64,000 bases of DNA from NCBI GenBank assembly GCA_963756115.1, contig CAVWMN010000010.1:992001-1056000 (forward strand), read 5' to 3'. Numbering within the stretch: position 1 is the first letter of the stretch; every line of letters starts with the position of its first letter. Under the pieces are notes generated by a model that was not told where the DNA came from, did not search any database, and saw only the letters and a program-made list of their open reading frames with translations. The DNA comes from JTS-RE37 sp963756115. Lineage in GTDB: Bacteria; Bacteroidota; Bacteroidia; Flavobacteriales; Flavobacteriaceae. Made by a program: the position numbers and the translations under genes. Positions 57,301 to 64,000 of this stretch are shown here, piece after piece.

Positions 57301-58000
57301 TAGCAGCTGATAACGCATATTCATTGGTATACGCAAAGTTCTTGCTGGGTGATCCGCCATTGGTATGGCCACCCTGGGCAACGATCAGATAGTTGGTGCC
57401 GTTGACAGTTACAAATTCAAGGCCATTGGTAGCATGGTTCTCTTCGGATCTTGGAAGTCCGCGGACAAGGTCCACCACGTCCCAGGAACCACCATTCCAG
57501 GCGAGCCGGGTTATTATGCCTGAATTCGTGTCCAGATTTACATCGCCGGCGCTGTTGAGCCCGGCTCCTGCTCCTATCCTGAAATCACTGGAACATACAT
57601 AGATCACAGGGTTTTCAGCTGATCCGGCTACAGTGAGTCCCGTGGTTTCCCGGCTGGTACAATTCCCCGGGTTTCCACTGCAAGGCGTTCCGTCATCATC
57701 GTGATTGATTATGCTTTTTACACCATTCAGCGTTTCCATGGCAGATACCACATAATCGTTCACGCCGTTCTTTTGGATGGTCATTACCTTGATGGTGCCC
57801 GGGTATTCGGCAACGTATAACCGGCCATCCGGACCATACATCAGTGAAGTGACCCCGGAGAGGCTTCCCTGCCCATTCATGTCAAGCTGACTTTGGCCAA
57901 AATTGATCTGGGCTTGCAGGGAAGTATAAAAGCCGGTGCCCAGACAAAGCAAGACAACCAGTATAACCAGTGATATAGGGCTGGAGTAATTTATTTTCAT
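51335..58000 (-). CDS. Giant T9SS-exported composite protein: propeller, malectin x2, Kelch, PKD
   Basis: A 2221-residue secreted protein. Signal peptide (1-31); glucose/sorbosone-dehydrogenase-like propeller (about 32-580); TSP3 segment (YDSDGYTNQDEEDNGTDPC, 590-660); lectin-like and cadherin-like domains (665-1015); malectin 1 (1020-1180, YRVNSGGPAIAS); Ig-like (1190-1280); malectin 2 (1283-1440, YRVNAGGEEVTATDDG); Ig-like (1445-1530); Kelch propeller (about 1535-1850, GNKFYLMGGREN, NNKFYIVGGNNAGHAGGY); a choice-of-anchor-like domain (1860-1960); two PKD domains (1965-2135, YLWDFKDGGN and YLWDFGDETS); and a C-terminal sorting-like domain (2140-2221). Its first 1280 residues match the layout of the 2042-residue protein and its last 680 match the 1298-residue protein. 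It has its own terminator and lies next to the wzc-like operon. Confidence 0.83.
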   Translation of the reverse strand: MKINYSSPISLVILVVLLCLGTGFYTSLQAQINFGQSQLDMNGQGSLSGVTSLMYGPDGRLYVAEYPGTIKVMTIQKNGVNDYVVSAMETLNGVKSIINHDDDGTPCSGNPGNCTSRETTGLTVAGSAENPVIYVCSSDFRIGAGAGLNSAGDVNLDTNSGIITRLAWNGGSWDVVDLVRGLPRSEENHATNGLEFVTVNGTNYLIVAQGGHTNGGSPSKNFAYTNEYALSAAILYINLDMLNGMPVQTDGNGRNYIYDLPTLDDPTRNNVNGVTDPGAGNYNGIDINDPFGGNDGLNQAILEAGGPVQIYSPGYRNSYDIVVTQSGALYVTDNGANGGWGGFPENEGTGSVTNNYIPGEPGSGSPTPDGEFINNKDHLQLITLDIQSYTPGSFYGGHPNPTRANPSGAGLYTDDGTNGGVFRTLIYDPSNPGPGFTNDPDIALPANWAQVVASANPVEGDWRGPGIDNPEGPEDNPITLWPTNTNGIDEYTATNFGGVLQGNLIAGSSNGNLRRVQLNPDGSLQNLDVNFLSGGQGDALGITCNGNSDPFPGTIWVGTLNGFITVLEPNESVNCINPGEPGYDGTADYDSDGYTNQDEEDNGTDPCNGGSQPTDFDKSAGAPLISNLNDTDDDNDGIPDASDPFQLGNPAAGGSDAFILPVLNDLYSQQGLGGIFGLGMTGLMNNGDPNPNWQEWLDVIGQGPNPDDVLGGAAGLMTSQMTSGTANGAANTQDKGYQYGVQVDQTTGIFTVSGKLVNFSGALQLYGNTAAVGGELGIFIGDGTQSNFIKMVITTNGVTALQEITDTPQAPINIPIAVGDRPQGDVTFYFIVDPSNGNVDLEYALDGGTRAAVGSITAQGSILTALQQAATDLAVGFIGTSNTAGVELEGTWDYLNVLGSTPTIETVFPDVTRFINTPAEDFDLNTYFDDDSGDANLTYTVTANSNTAIGASVNGNTLTLSYPAVPEVSTITIRATDAESNFVEQTFTVTVTDAPVVLYRVNSGGPAIASIDGNMAWQADTQASPSQNLSQPGTNSTGAFGMNSYTGDVNQTTTPVSIFDTERFDLNELPPNMTYSFPVPAPGVYEVRLYMGNGFNGTNDAGERIFDVGIEGIVYPALTELDLSATYGHKVGTVITHGVDVTDGSIDIEFIHGAEENPLVNGIEILDVSDDELPLYVYTIPEQTNNIGEQLNGSLVVAAVGGDGNLSYAASGLPAGVFIEPTNGQIGGTVAIGAESGSPYTVTITVDDADGSSADAVTTSFQWNIVDPTTYRVNAGGEEVTATDDGTNWRFNATPGTYNGGMYSVNTGLIINSGLLYADRDSSIPAYIDDATFTALFAEERFDEVAAPEMEFTFPLENGDYVVNLYFGNDFNGTSEIGQRVFDISIEGNVVRDNLDLVEQFGHQVGGMLTFPVTLTDGILNLQFLHEVENPLINAIEIFEVDNSNPVLTLNAIGNQINDVNDVVSLTATASGGDPGGNNTFYISGQPAGLTINPATGAITGTIDAAAATGGPNNDGNHVVVVTVTKPGSAPASSVVTWTIGGSFVWVDKNEDENYTARHENSFVQAGNKFYLMGGRENARTVEIYDYTTNSWTSLPDSAPFEFNHFQATEYQGLIWVIGAFKDNAFPNEANAEFIWAFDPANQEWIQGPAIPEARRRGGAGLVVYNNKFYIVGGNNAGHAGGYVPYFDEYDPATGIWTPLADAPRARDHFAAVLIGDNLYLAAGRQSGGPGGVFSPTIPEVDVFNFTSQSWSTLAAGQNIPTQRAGAAAVNFNDRLVVIGGETPTPGPSLTTTEEYDPIAQSWSPLADLNSPRHGTQAIVSGNGIFITGGSPNQGGGNQLNMEYLGVDAPIGTPSVPSIVSAPSGVLIADGTTENIDLAVTGGNVGVFVTSMVITGTNAADFNIVTGDLVNQLLDAGSTHTISVELTGTGPGRNAVLTVNYGTDSSVDIQLSNENGPPVAVAEATPTTGNAPLEVTFTGSNSTDDDGVVSYLWDFKDGGNTSAEADPTYTFTTDGTYIVELTVTDAEGLTDTATVTIVVGQAAPGAPTAVIEATPSSGVAPLEVSFVGRNSIDDFGIVSYLWDFGDETSSAAVDPVHVFTEPGEYSVTLTVTDADGLSDTATVTIFVDDTEGGMRGIILENPAKDGIARIRVLNKPEELIVMYIYLHDSSGRFIRSFNAQEVFVSGGTYEIPVDVVRDGLYFVGLEMSQGDPLLLKLLIKN

Positions 58001-58442
58001 ATTCGTGCTCGTATTTATGCTATTCTTTTGAATTAACCCGGGGCGGGCAAAACAACTATAAAGATAACTTTATAACAACTGAGGGTCAAATTACCCTACC
58101 CCATTTCGACTAACGTCTACTGATTCCCGCTTAAATGTGATTCGTACCGAAATAATTATCTTCTAACGGAATTTGGAATGATATAGATCAGTTTAGAGGG
58201 GTGCTGCTATTCAATCCCTTGATTAGGCCGCATTTGGCCGTAAATTTAATCAATTACTTCATCTCATCTGCATACTTTTTTAACGCTTAAAAACGCGAAG
58301 TTGCATCCATCCATACTTCAAATCGTCCTAATTTCAACTACTTACGAAATGGTTATCTGATAGCTGTTCTAAATACTAAAAACCTTGAAGGATCATCCCT
58401 CAAGGTTTTATTTTTATAGCTAGGGAACAATATTTAGACTTA
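58001..58442. other. Intergenic region, 442 bases, with a terminator
   Basis: AT-rich spacer between the largest surface gene and the wzc-like gene, both on the minus strand. It should hold the promoter of the former. A hairpin at 58381-58407 belongs to the wzc side; no matching -7/-33 pair was recognised. Confidence 0.5.
58378..58411 (-). terminator. Rho-independent terminator after the wzc-like gene
   Basis: On the minus strand AAAACCTTGAGGGATGATCCTTCAAGGTTTTT (split here as stem AAAACCTTGA / TCAAGGTTTT) closes with a T run. It lies about 30 bases after the stop of the wzc-like gene, ending the polysaccharide operon. Confidence 0.75.
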
Positions 58443-60818
58443 TCAGAACTTCCACCATTTCTTTAACCGTTTTCCATAACCATAGCCGTATTTGCCGCCA
58501 TATCCCAAATTGGCCGTCTTCACATCGTTGACTACAAACGACAAGCCATGTATCTTACCTTCTTTCTGCAGTTTGATCGGGAATTCGACAGCACCTTTCT
58601 CGGTTACCCCGGCCCGGGTCACATAGATCATGTGACTGGCATACTCGCTGATCAATAAGGTATCCGTAACAACCATAAGCGGGGCAGTATCCACGATTAC
58701 GTAATCATAAAGCTCGGAAACTTCAAGAATTAGTTCCTTAAAACGGGTACTCATCAGTAATTCGGCCGGGTTGGGAGGTATCCTTCCCGAATAAATTACG
58801 TCTATTGTATTGTGATGTACCAACATCGGGTTTATAATATCATTGACCTGAAGGTTATCATCATATAAATATTCTGTAAGCCCCGAGTCCCTGTTCCTGC
58901 TTGTTTTGGACAATTTATCCACCTGATTGCCCATAAAGAAGGTATAAAGCTTCGGATTCCGGATATCTGCGCCTATCAGCAATACTTTTTTGTTACCGCT
59001 TGACAGTATCATGGACAGATTGGTGGAGATAAAGGTTTTACCCTCGCCCGGTACACTGGATGTAACATATATTATATTACTTTTCCCCGGCCTTGTTTTG
59101 GCCTTGATCAGGTAATCCAGGTTCGTTCGCAGAATACGCAGCGCTTCAGCCAATACAGAGCGGTCTTCCCTTACCACGATTTTTTCTTCATTTTTGGAAA
59201 GTCGCGGAATTTCGCCCAGTACCGGAATTTCCCGCGATATATTTTCAAGGGAATGCATATTATGGATCTTGTTATCCAATAACCCCCTCATAAATATCAC
59301 CGAAAAAGGCACGAAAAATCCAGCCAGCAGGGAGGCAAGAACCAGTAAGTTCCTTCTTGGAGAAACCGGCAATTCACTAGTGTAATAAGCATTGTCAATT
59401 ACCCTTGATTTCGGGGCGGTGGAAGCCACAGCAATCTGTGCTTCCTCGGATTTCTGCAATAAATATAAGTAGAGGGATTCCGTCGTTTGCTGCTGACGGG
59501 TGATATCCCTTAGTGCCCTTTCATTGCGTGGAGCTGAATAAATTTTGGAATTGATGATGGCCTGTTGTCCGCTTAAGGTATTTACCTGCATGCCCAGGTT
59601 GTTGACCGTGCTATTGAGGCTGGACTGCATGCTTTGCTTCAGGCCCTGCAACTGCTGATCCAGGTTTTGAATGATGGGTGATTTCTCGGTTGAACTCTTC
59701 AGTAAGCGCTGCCGTTCGAGGACCAATTGGTTGTACCGTTCTGTTGTTGTTGCGATGGTAGGGTCATTCAGGCCAAGATTGCCGGGAAGCACTTCATAAC
59801 CATCCTGTTGTTCCACCAGATCCTGCATGGAGGCAGCGATATTCAGCTGGGTGCGATAATTGGCCAGCTCCTGCTGGTTGGCTGCCCCTACATTCAGATT
59901 AATATTCGCTTCCGACGCAATATCCGTAAGCCCTCTGCTTGTCTTTAAATCCTCCGCTGACTGATCCACGGTGGAGAGATTGGAAGATATATTCGCAATC
60001 CGTTCGTTGATAAAACTGGAGGTCCGGTCGGCGATTATTTTTTTGTCCTGGATTGCATTCCTGTTATATATCCTTATCAAACCATTTAAAATGTCCCTTG
60101 CCTTTTCCTTAATGGGATCTTGCAATGAAAGGGTAAGAATATTGGAATATTCCTCCGGATTGATTACGGATATTTTTTTTTGATAATTCTGTGCCACCTC
60201 CGATATAGGCGTTACCGTAACTTTGATCTTTTTATCCTTAAAATTTTCAAATTTTTCAACATTGGGAGTGATAACGATATCTCCTATGGGGGTAGGGATA
60301 TTTTTACCATACCCATAAACTTTTACAGGAACGTCTTCTTCCTGCGCATAGCCGAAAGTAGTTGAGGAAGACAACGTCAGGAAAAATGAAAATTGAGATT
60401 TATTAATAATCGAATCAGCAGCAATAAAGTTAATATTCAGGGGTGGATTAGAATATAATTCCGTGTCCAGGATATTCCCCATCAACTTCACTTTGGTATT
60501 TAGCCCCAAATCCCTGACAACTTCAATAAAATTTGATCGGGAGTTGATAATTTCGATTTCATCTTCCACTTTGTTCTTGGCACCAAATAGATCCAGTTCT
60601 GAAAAAAGATCCAGTCCGGAGGCCGAATTCTGATCCTCAATAATTTGGATTTTGGCCCGGGCCTCGTATTCCGGGATTGTATATCTCAGGTAAACAAAGG
60701 CAAGAATTACCGCAATAATCACGGAAAGGATAAACCATTTCCAGTGTTTCGAATAGGTACCAATTATTTCTTTTAAATCGATATTATCAGGCTTTTGGCC
60801 TTGAAGGTTTGTACTCAT
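58443..60818 (-). CDS. wzc: Wzc-like polysaccharide co-polymerase / BY-kinase
   Basis: A 791-residue protein of the fused Wzc type: Wzz-like chain-length domain with membrane helices at about residues 33-52 and 489-510, a periplasmic coiled coil between (about 270-470), and a cytoplasmic BY-type tyrosine kinase (about 545-791). Walker A is SSVPGEGKTF (about residue 590), Walker A' reads VLLIGADIRNPK (usually LIDADxR), Walker B is YVIVDTAPL, and the tail has a Tyr cluster (GYGGKYGYGYGKRLK). It controls polymer length and export together with the Wza-like protein; the CpsB-like phosphatase at 39997 is its likely counterpart. Confidence 0.92.
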   Translation of the reverse strand: MSTNLQGQKPDNIDLKEIIGTYSKHWKWFILSVIIAVILAFVYLRYTIPEYEARAKIQIIEDQNSASGLDLFSELDLFGAKNKVEDEIEIINSRSNFIEVVRDLGLNTKVKLMGNILDTELYSNPPLNINFIAADSIINKSQFSFFLTLSSSTTFGYAQEEDVPVKVYGYGKNIPTPIGDIVITPNVEKFENFKDKKIKVTVTPISEVAQNYQKKISVINPEEYSNILTLSLQDPIKEKARDILNGLIRIYNRNAIQDKKIIADRTSSFINERIANISSNLSTVDQSAEDLKTSRGLTDIASEANINLNVGAANQQELANYRTQLNIAASMQDLVEQQDGYEVLPGNLGLNDPTIATTTERYNQLVLERQRLLKSSTEKSPIIQNLDQQLQGLKQSMQSSLNSTVNNLGMQVNTLSGQQAIINSKIYSAPRNERALRDITRQQQTTESLYLYLLQKSEEAQIAVASTAPKSRVIDNAYYTSELPVSPRRNLLVLASLLAGFFVPFSVIFMRGLLDNKIHNMHSLENISREIPVLGEIPRLSKNEEKIVVREDRSVLAEALRILRTNLDYLIKAKTRPGKSNIIYVTSSVPGEGKTFISTNLSMILSSGNKKVLLIGADIRNPKLYTFFMGNQVDKLSKTSRNRDSGLTEYLYDDNLQVNDIINPMLVHHNTIDVIYSGRIPPNPAELLMSTRFKELILEVSELYDYVIVDTAPLMVVTDTLLISEYASHMIYVTRAGVTEKGAVEFPIKLQKEGKIHGLSFVVNDVKTANLGYGGKYGYGYGKRLKKWWKF

Positions 60819-60839
60819 GCTAATAGGGGGTTAATCTTA

Positions 60840-61619
60840 CTAAAGTCGTGTTAGAAGAATTACAGCGGAGGTGATCAATGTTGATGCAATCGATATGGCG
60901 ATGGTTGCCCTGTTGTCCAGGCTGGACGCGGTAATAGCCGATTTGTTCGGTTCCACATACACCACATCGTTCTGGGTAAGGTAATAGACAGGAGAATTCA
61001 TGGCCTCTTTTCGGGTAAGATCTATGCGCGTATATACTTTGGTACCATCGAAATCCCTGATAACCATAACGTTTTCACGAATACCTTTAATGGTCAAATC
61101 TCCAGCCAAACCGAGGGCTTCCAGGATAGAAATACGCTCCCCGTTTACAGGGTAGGTTCCGGGCCTGTTTACTTCCCCCAATACAGTAACTGAAAAATTC
61201 TGTAACCTTATATTGATGATAGGGTCAATAAGGTATTGGGAAAGTCTGTCTCGAAGCAATACCCGGGTTTCTTCAGGTGAGAGTCCGGCAACTTTAACCT
61301 TTCCAACCACCGGGAAATCAATTTCACCTTTCTCATCGATAAGGTAATCCACTTGTTCTGCCTTAATTCCCCCCTCACTTGATCCCCGAAATAGATTGAA
61401 TGGGGTACTCGCTTCAGGATCCAGGGTTGAAATATGGATGCTGATCAAATCATCGACCTTAAATTTTGGAGAAAAACTGTTCCTGTCAACCAGGGTTTCA
61501 AAACCGCTGGCATTTTGAAAATAAACCACCTCCTTTTTAGAGGCACAGGAAGAAAATAAAAGTAGTATAGTGATAAAAGCAATTCCAAAGGAATTTTGGA
61601 TCCTCGATTTTTTTTTCAT
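60840..61619 (-). CDS. wza: Wza-like polysaccharide export lipoprotein
   Basis: A 259-residue outer-membrane-side export protein with a lipobox (LLLFSSC, Cys about 26), a polysaccharide biosynthesis/export domain (about 45-140, KVDDLISIHISTL, FPVVGKVKVAGLSPEETRVL) and an SLBB-type domain (about 150-225, VTVLGEVNRPGTYPVNGERI), with a C-terminal helix (about 240-256). It is shorter than E. coli Wza (one SLBB instead of two), as is usual in Bacteroidetes. The gene is 21 bases before wzc and 28 after the dehydratase gene. Confidence 0.9.
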   Translation of the reverse strand: MKKKSRIQNSFGIAFITILLLFSSCASKKEVVYFQNASGFETLVDRNSFSPKFKVDDLISIHISTLDPEASTPFNLFRGSSEGGIKAEQVDYLIDEKGEIDFPVVGKVKVAGLSPEETRVLLRDRLSQYLIDPIINIRLQNFSVTVLGEVNRPGTYPVNGERISILEALGLAGDLTIKGIRENVMVIRDFDGTKVYTRIDLTRKEAMNSPVYYLTQNDVVYVEPNKSAITASSLDNRATIAISIASTLITSAVILLTRL

Positions 61620-61647
61620 ATTCTAAGTGTTAATGTATAGGGGCTGC

Positions 61648-63582
61648 TCAGGATTGGAATATTCTTTTTATGGCCTCACCGCCCGTTATTGTTTCTTTAG
61701 AGCCGTCCAATTTACAGAATTCTGAGTTATTAGAAACAAATTCAGGGACAATCTCTTTCATGAGTCGCACGGTGTCACCGCTGAAGAACATATTGGAAAC
61801 ACAGAGTTCATCCACCTTGGAACGCACTTCGGCGTAATTCAATTCCCGGACCTTGCTGATCATGATCTTTTGGTGATAGGTAGGCAGGGTGTTCTCACCA
61901 TTTGCCAGTAATTCTTCATATAATTTCTCACCCGGGCGCAGGCCGGTTATTTTAATGTCTATATCATCCGGATACCTCAGTCCGGATAATTTGATCATAT
62001 TTTTGGCCAGGTCGAATATTTTAACGGAATTCCCCATATCAAAAATAAAGATCTCTCCCCCCTGCCCCATCGCAGCTGCCTCCAAAACCAGTTGGGATGC
62101 CTCTGGAATAGTCATGAAATAACGGGTGATGTCTTTATGTGTTACTGTCAGAGGACCTCCATTTTCGATCTGTTTTTTGAATAATGGGATCACAGAACCA
62201 TTGGAACCCAGAACATTGCCAAAACGGGTTGTGATGAATTTGGTACGATTCTCCTGGTGCATGCAGCTGATATACATTTCGGCTATGCGTTTGGTAGCGC
62301 CCATTACATTGGTTGGGTTTACCGCTTTGTCCGTGGATACAAAGACAAATTTGTCCACATTGTAGGTCAGGGACAGATCCACCAGCATTTTGGTTCCGGC
62401 AATATTGACCTTGATGGCCTCATAGGCATTGTATTCCATTAAGGGAACGTGCTTATAGGCTGCTGCATGGAAAACCATAGTGGGCTTATATTCCTGGAAA
62501 AAAGTATTCATCCTGTTCTTGTCCCGGATATCCCCGACAATTGGGATGAAATTGTGGAACCCGTTTTGTTTTAACTCCTGTTGCAGGTCGTACAAAGGCG
62601 ATTCCGCCTGATCAATTATTATTAATGCCTTATATTCATAATTGGCAATCTGGCGTACAATTTCACTCCCGATGGACCCTGCGCCACCTGTAACCATGAT
62701 TACCTGACCCTTGAGTTCTTCTGCAACCTTGGATTTTTTAATATTAATCGGAACACGGTTCAGCAAATCTTCAATCTGAACCTGTTTGATCTGGGATAAT
62801 TTTAATTCCCCATTAATCCAATCTTCAACAGGTGGTACGATCTTTACCTGAACAGAATAGTCTACCAGGCTTTCCACAATTTCCCGAAGACTGTTGTTAT
62901 CAATATTATTGATGGATACAATAATCTCCACCACATTGCGCTTTGCAATAAAATATTCTGAGATCTCGCTTTTGGAATATACCTTGACCCCATTGATATT
63001 CTTGCCCACCTTCTTATTATCATCATCAATGTACCCAACGACCCTTGAGTTACTGGCCGTATGGCTGGTCAATGCATTATACGTCAGTATCCCTGACTCC
63101 CCTGCACCATAGATCAATACATTTTTGGTAATGGAGAATTTCTTGACCAGGTTATAATACAGCGTCTTGAATACATACCGGGAGGCGGTCAGCACAATAA
63201 AACCAATTAAACTATGAATGATGATGATCGATAGCGGAATGGTGAAATCATCCATAAATTTGGTTTGCCGGTTGACAATGACCAGAAAGATGGTAATGAT
63301 ACTGGACAGGCATATGGCATTGAATATGTTGTAAACGTCCCGTACCCCGGTATGCCTTACAACTCCTTTATAGGATCCTGTCATCAGAAATGCCAGCAAT
63401 GCGATCAGCGCCACAAAGGGAAGCTGCACAAAAAAGCGGTCCGTGTCAAAATTTAATGTCAGGTTAAACCGGATTAAATAGGAAAGGACAAAGGATATAC
63501 TGATCAATAGCACATCAATGCCCAAGACCAACCATTTTGAAGCATATCTGTGAGCATTGTTAACGAGGTAGTTCTTAATCAT
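61648..63582 (-). CDS. CapD/PglF/WbpM-type membrane UDP-sugar 4,6-dehydratase
   Basis: A 644-residue enzyme with four N-terminal membrane helices (about residues 15-125), a first Rossmann domain (VLIYGAGESGILTYNAL, about 155-265) and a C-terminal SDR domain (about 285-570). The latter has MVTGGAGSIGSEIVRQI, the VFVSTDKAVNPTNVMGATKR active-site segment (Met in place of the SDR Tyr, as in PglF/WbpM enzymes) and FGNVLGSNGSV. It converts UDP-GlcNAc or a similar sugar to the 4-keto-6-deoxy form. The next enzyme, an aminotransferase, is encoded just upstream with an 8-base overlap, so a diamino- or amino-deoxy sugar for the surface polysaccharide is likely. Confidence 0.92.
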   Translation of the reverse strand: MIKNYLVNNAHRYASKWLVLGIDVLLISISFVLSYLIRFNLTLNFDTDRFFVQLPFVALIALLAFLMTGSYKGVVRHTGVRDVYNIFNAICLSSIITIFLVIVNRQTKFMDDFTIPLSIIIIHSLIGFIVLTASRYVFKTLYYNLVKKFSITKNVLIYGAGESGILTYNALTSHTASNSRVVGYIDDDNKKVGKNINGVKVYSKSEISEYFIAKRNVVEIIVSINNIDNNSLREIVESLVDYSVQVKIVPPVEDWINGELKLSQIKQVQIEDLLNRVPINIKKSKVAEELKGQVIMVTGGAGSIGSEIVRQIANYEYKALIIIDQAESPLYDLQQELKQNGFHNFIPIVGDIRDKNRMNTFFQEYKPTMVFHAAAYKHVPLMEYNAYEAIKVNIAGTKMLVDLSLTYNVDKFVFVSTDKAVNPTNVMGATKRIAEMYISCMHQENRTKFITTRFGNVLGSNGSVIPLFKKQIENGGPLTVTHKDITRYFMTIPEASQLVLEAAAMGQGGEIFIFDMGNSVKIFDLAKNMIKLSGLRYPDDIDIKITGLRPGEKLYEELLANGENTLPTYHQKIMISKVRELNYAEVRSKVDELCVSNMFFSGDTVRLMKEIVPEFVSNNSEFCKLDGSKETITGGEAIKRIFQS

Positions 63583-64000
63583 GGGACAATGATTTTAAGG
63601 TTTGGTCTATAACCCGGTCAAGATCATCCTGACTCAGGTTAGAACCACTTGGCAGACAAAGGCCTCTTTTAAATAAATCTTCAGAGGTACCGTCTGTAAA
63701 ACTGGGGTATTTCTTAAATACCGGCTGCAGGTGCATTGGTTTCCACAGCGGCCTGCATTCAATATCATCTTTAAGTTGCGTTATTCGTATGCGTTCTCTT
63801 ATCTCCTCGGATGGGGTCAGTATACAACTCAGCCACCGGTTTGAAAAGGACCCGGCAGGTTCCGGTAGAAATGCAATATCCGACCTGTCAGCGAGTCGTG
63901 TTCTGTAATAGTCAAAATTAGACCTCCTTGCCGCGACGCGGTCATCCAACACCTCCATTTGTCCCCGCCCTATTCCGGCTAATACATTGCTCATCCTGTA
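63575..64000 (-). CDS. DegT/DnrJ/EryC1-type sugar aminotransferase, 5' part outside window
   Basis: The visible 141 C-terminal residues match the end of PLP-dependent sugar-nucleotide aminotransferases (PglE/PseC type): YRMSNVLAGIGRGQMEVL, the segment NRWLSCILTPSEEIR, then ECRPLWKPMHLQPVF and the ending GLCLPSGSNLSQDDLDRVI. The PLP lysine lies outside the window. It aminates the keto sugar made by the dehydratase gene, which it overlaps by 8 bases. The reading frame is open at the right edge. Confidence 0.9.
   Translation of the reverse strand, partial: YRMSNVLAGIGRGQMEVLDDRVAARRSNFDYYRTRLADRSDIAFLPEPAGSFSNRWLSCILTPSEEIRERIRITQLKDDIECRPLWKPMHLQPVFKKYPSFTDGTSEDLFKRGLCLPSGSNLSQDDLDRVIDQTLKSLSHD

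Overview
The window looks like chromosomal DNA of a marine-type member of the Bacteroidetes, most likely family Flavobacteriaceae. The evidence is the presence of very large secreted proteins with C-terminal domains of the type IX secretion system (T9SS), several TAnnTTTG-type -7 promoter boxes, Bacteroidetes-style gene sets (MoxR-DUF58-BatA-like-DUF4175-DUF4159; TldD/TldE; a cpsB-wza-wzc-capD polysaccharide locus), and lipoproteins with typical lipoboxes. No rRNA, tRNA, CRISPR array or intact insertion sequence was seen. All calls come from reading the sequence and translations; no database search was run.

Positions 1-8.5 kb hold a truncated membrane-anchored class III nucleotidyl cyclase, an SDR-like protein, a small membrane protein, a beta-propeller lipoprotein, a Crp/Fnr-type regulator and a short plus-strand operon of small proteins (SRPBCC, two VOC proteins, DinB-like, an unidentified 95-residue protein). 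A gene scar follows, in which a 5'-truncated zinc-type alcohol dehydrogenase lies beside a C-terminal fragment of an unknown minus-strand gene. Positions 8.5-13.7 kb form a tightly coupled minus-strand operon of TetR regulator, ABC protein, HlyD-type adaptor and TolC-type outer-membrane protein. The ABC protein has a damaged nucleotide-binding domain. Two copies of a palindrome flank the operon promoter.

Positions 13.9-16.4 kb carry a membrane protein, a winged-helix regulator and CreD; the two promoters share an almost identical palindromic operator. Next come a lipoprotein, an acyl-CoA dehydrogenase and an unusual DUF4242/cyclase-like/AraC fusion. Positions 20.4-25 kb look like a sulfur-handling neighbourhood: a persulfide-dioxygenase/rhodanese protein, a SoxB-like metallophosphoesterase, a TlpA-type thioredoxin, a DsrE-like secreted protein and a frameshifted DoxX gene. 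After this come small hypothetical genes and a CPA1-type Na+/H+ antiporter.

Positions 28.6-36.4 kb are a minus-strand operon for a MoxR AAA+ ATPase, a DUF58 protein, a BatA-like protein and three further proteins, preceded by the tldD and tldE protease genes. Positions 40-64 kb belong to a surface-polysaccharide region: a CpsB/YwqE-type tyrosine phosphatase at one end, and at the other aminotransferase, CapD-like dehydratase, Wza-like and Wzc-like proteins. Between them sit three giant T9SS cargo genes (2042, 1298 and 2221 aa) built from shared modules: sugar-dehydrogenase-like propeller, malectin, Kelch, Ig-like and PKD domains. The 2221-aa protein reads as the front part of the 2042-aa type joined to the Kelch type. 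This array, enclosed by capsule genes and rich in carbohydrate-binding folds, is the best candidate for an undescribed surface or matrix system.
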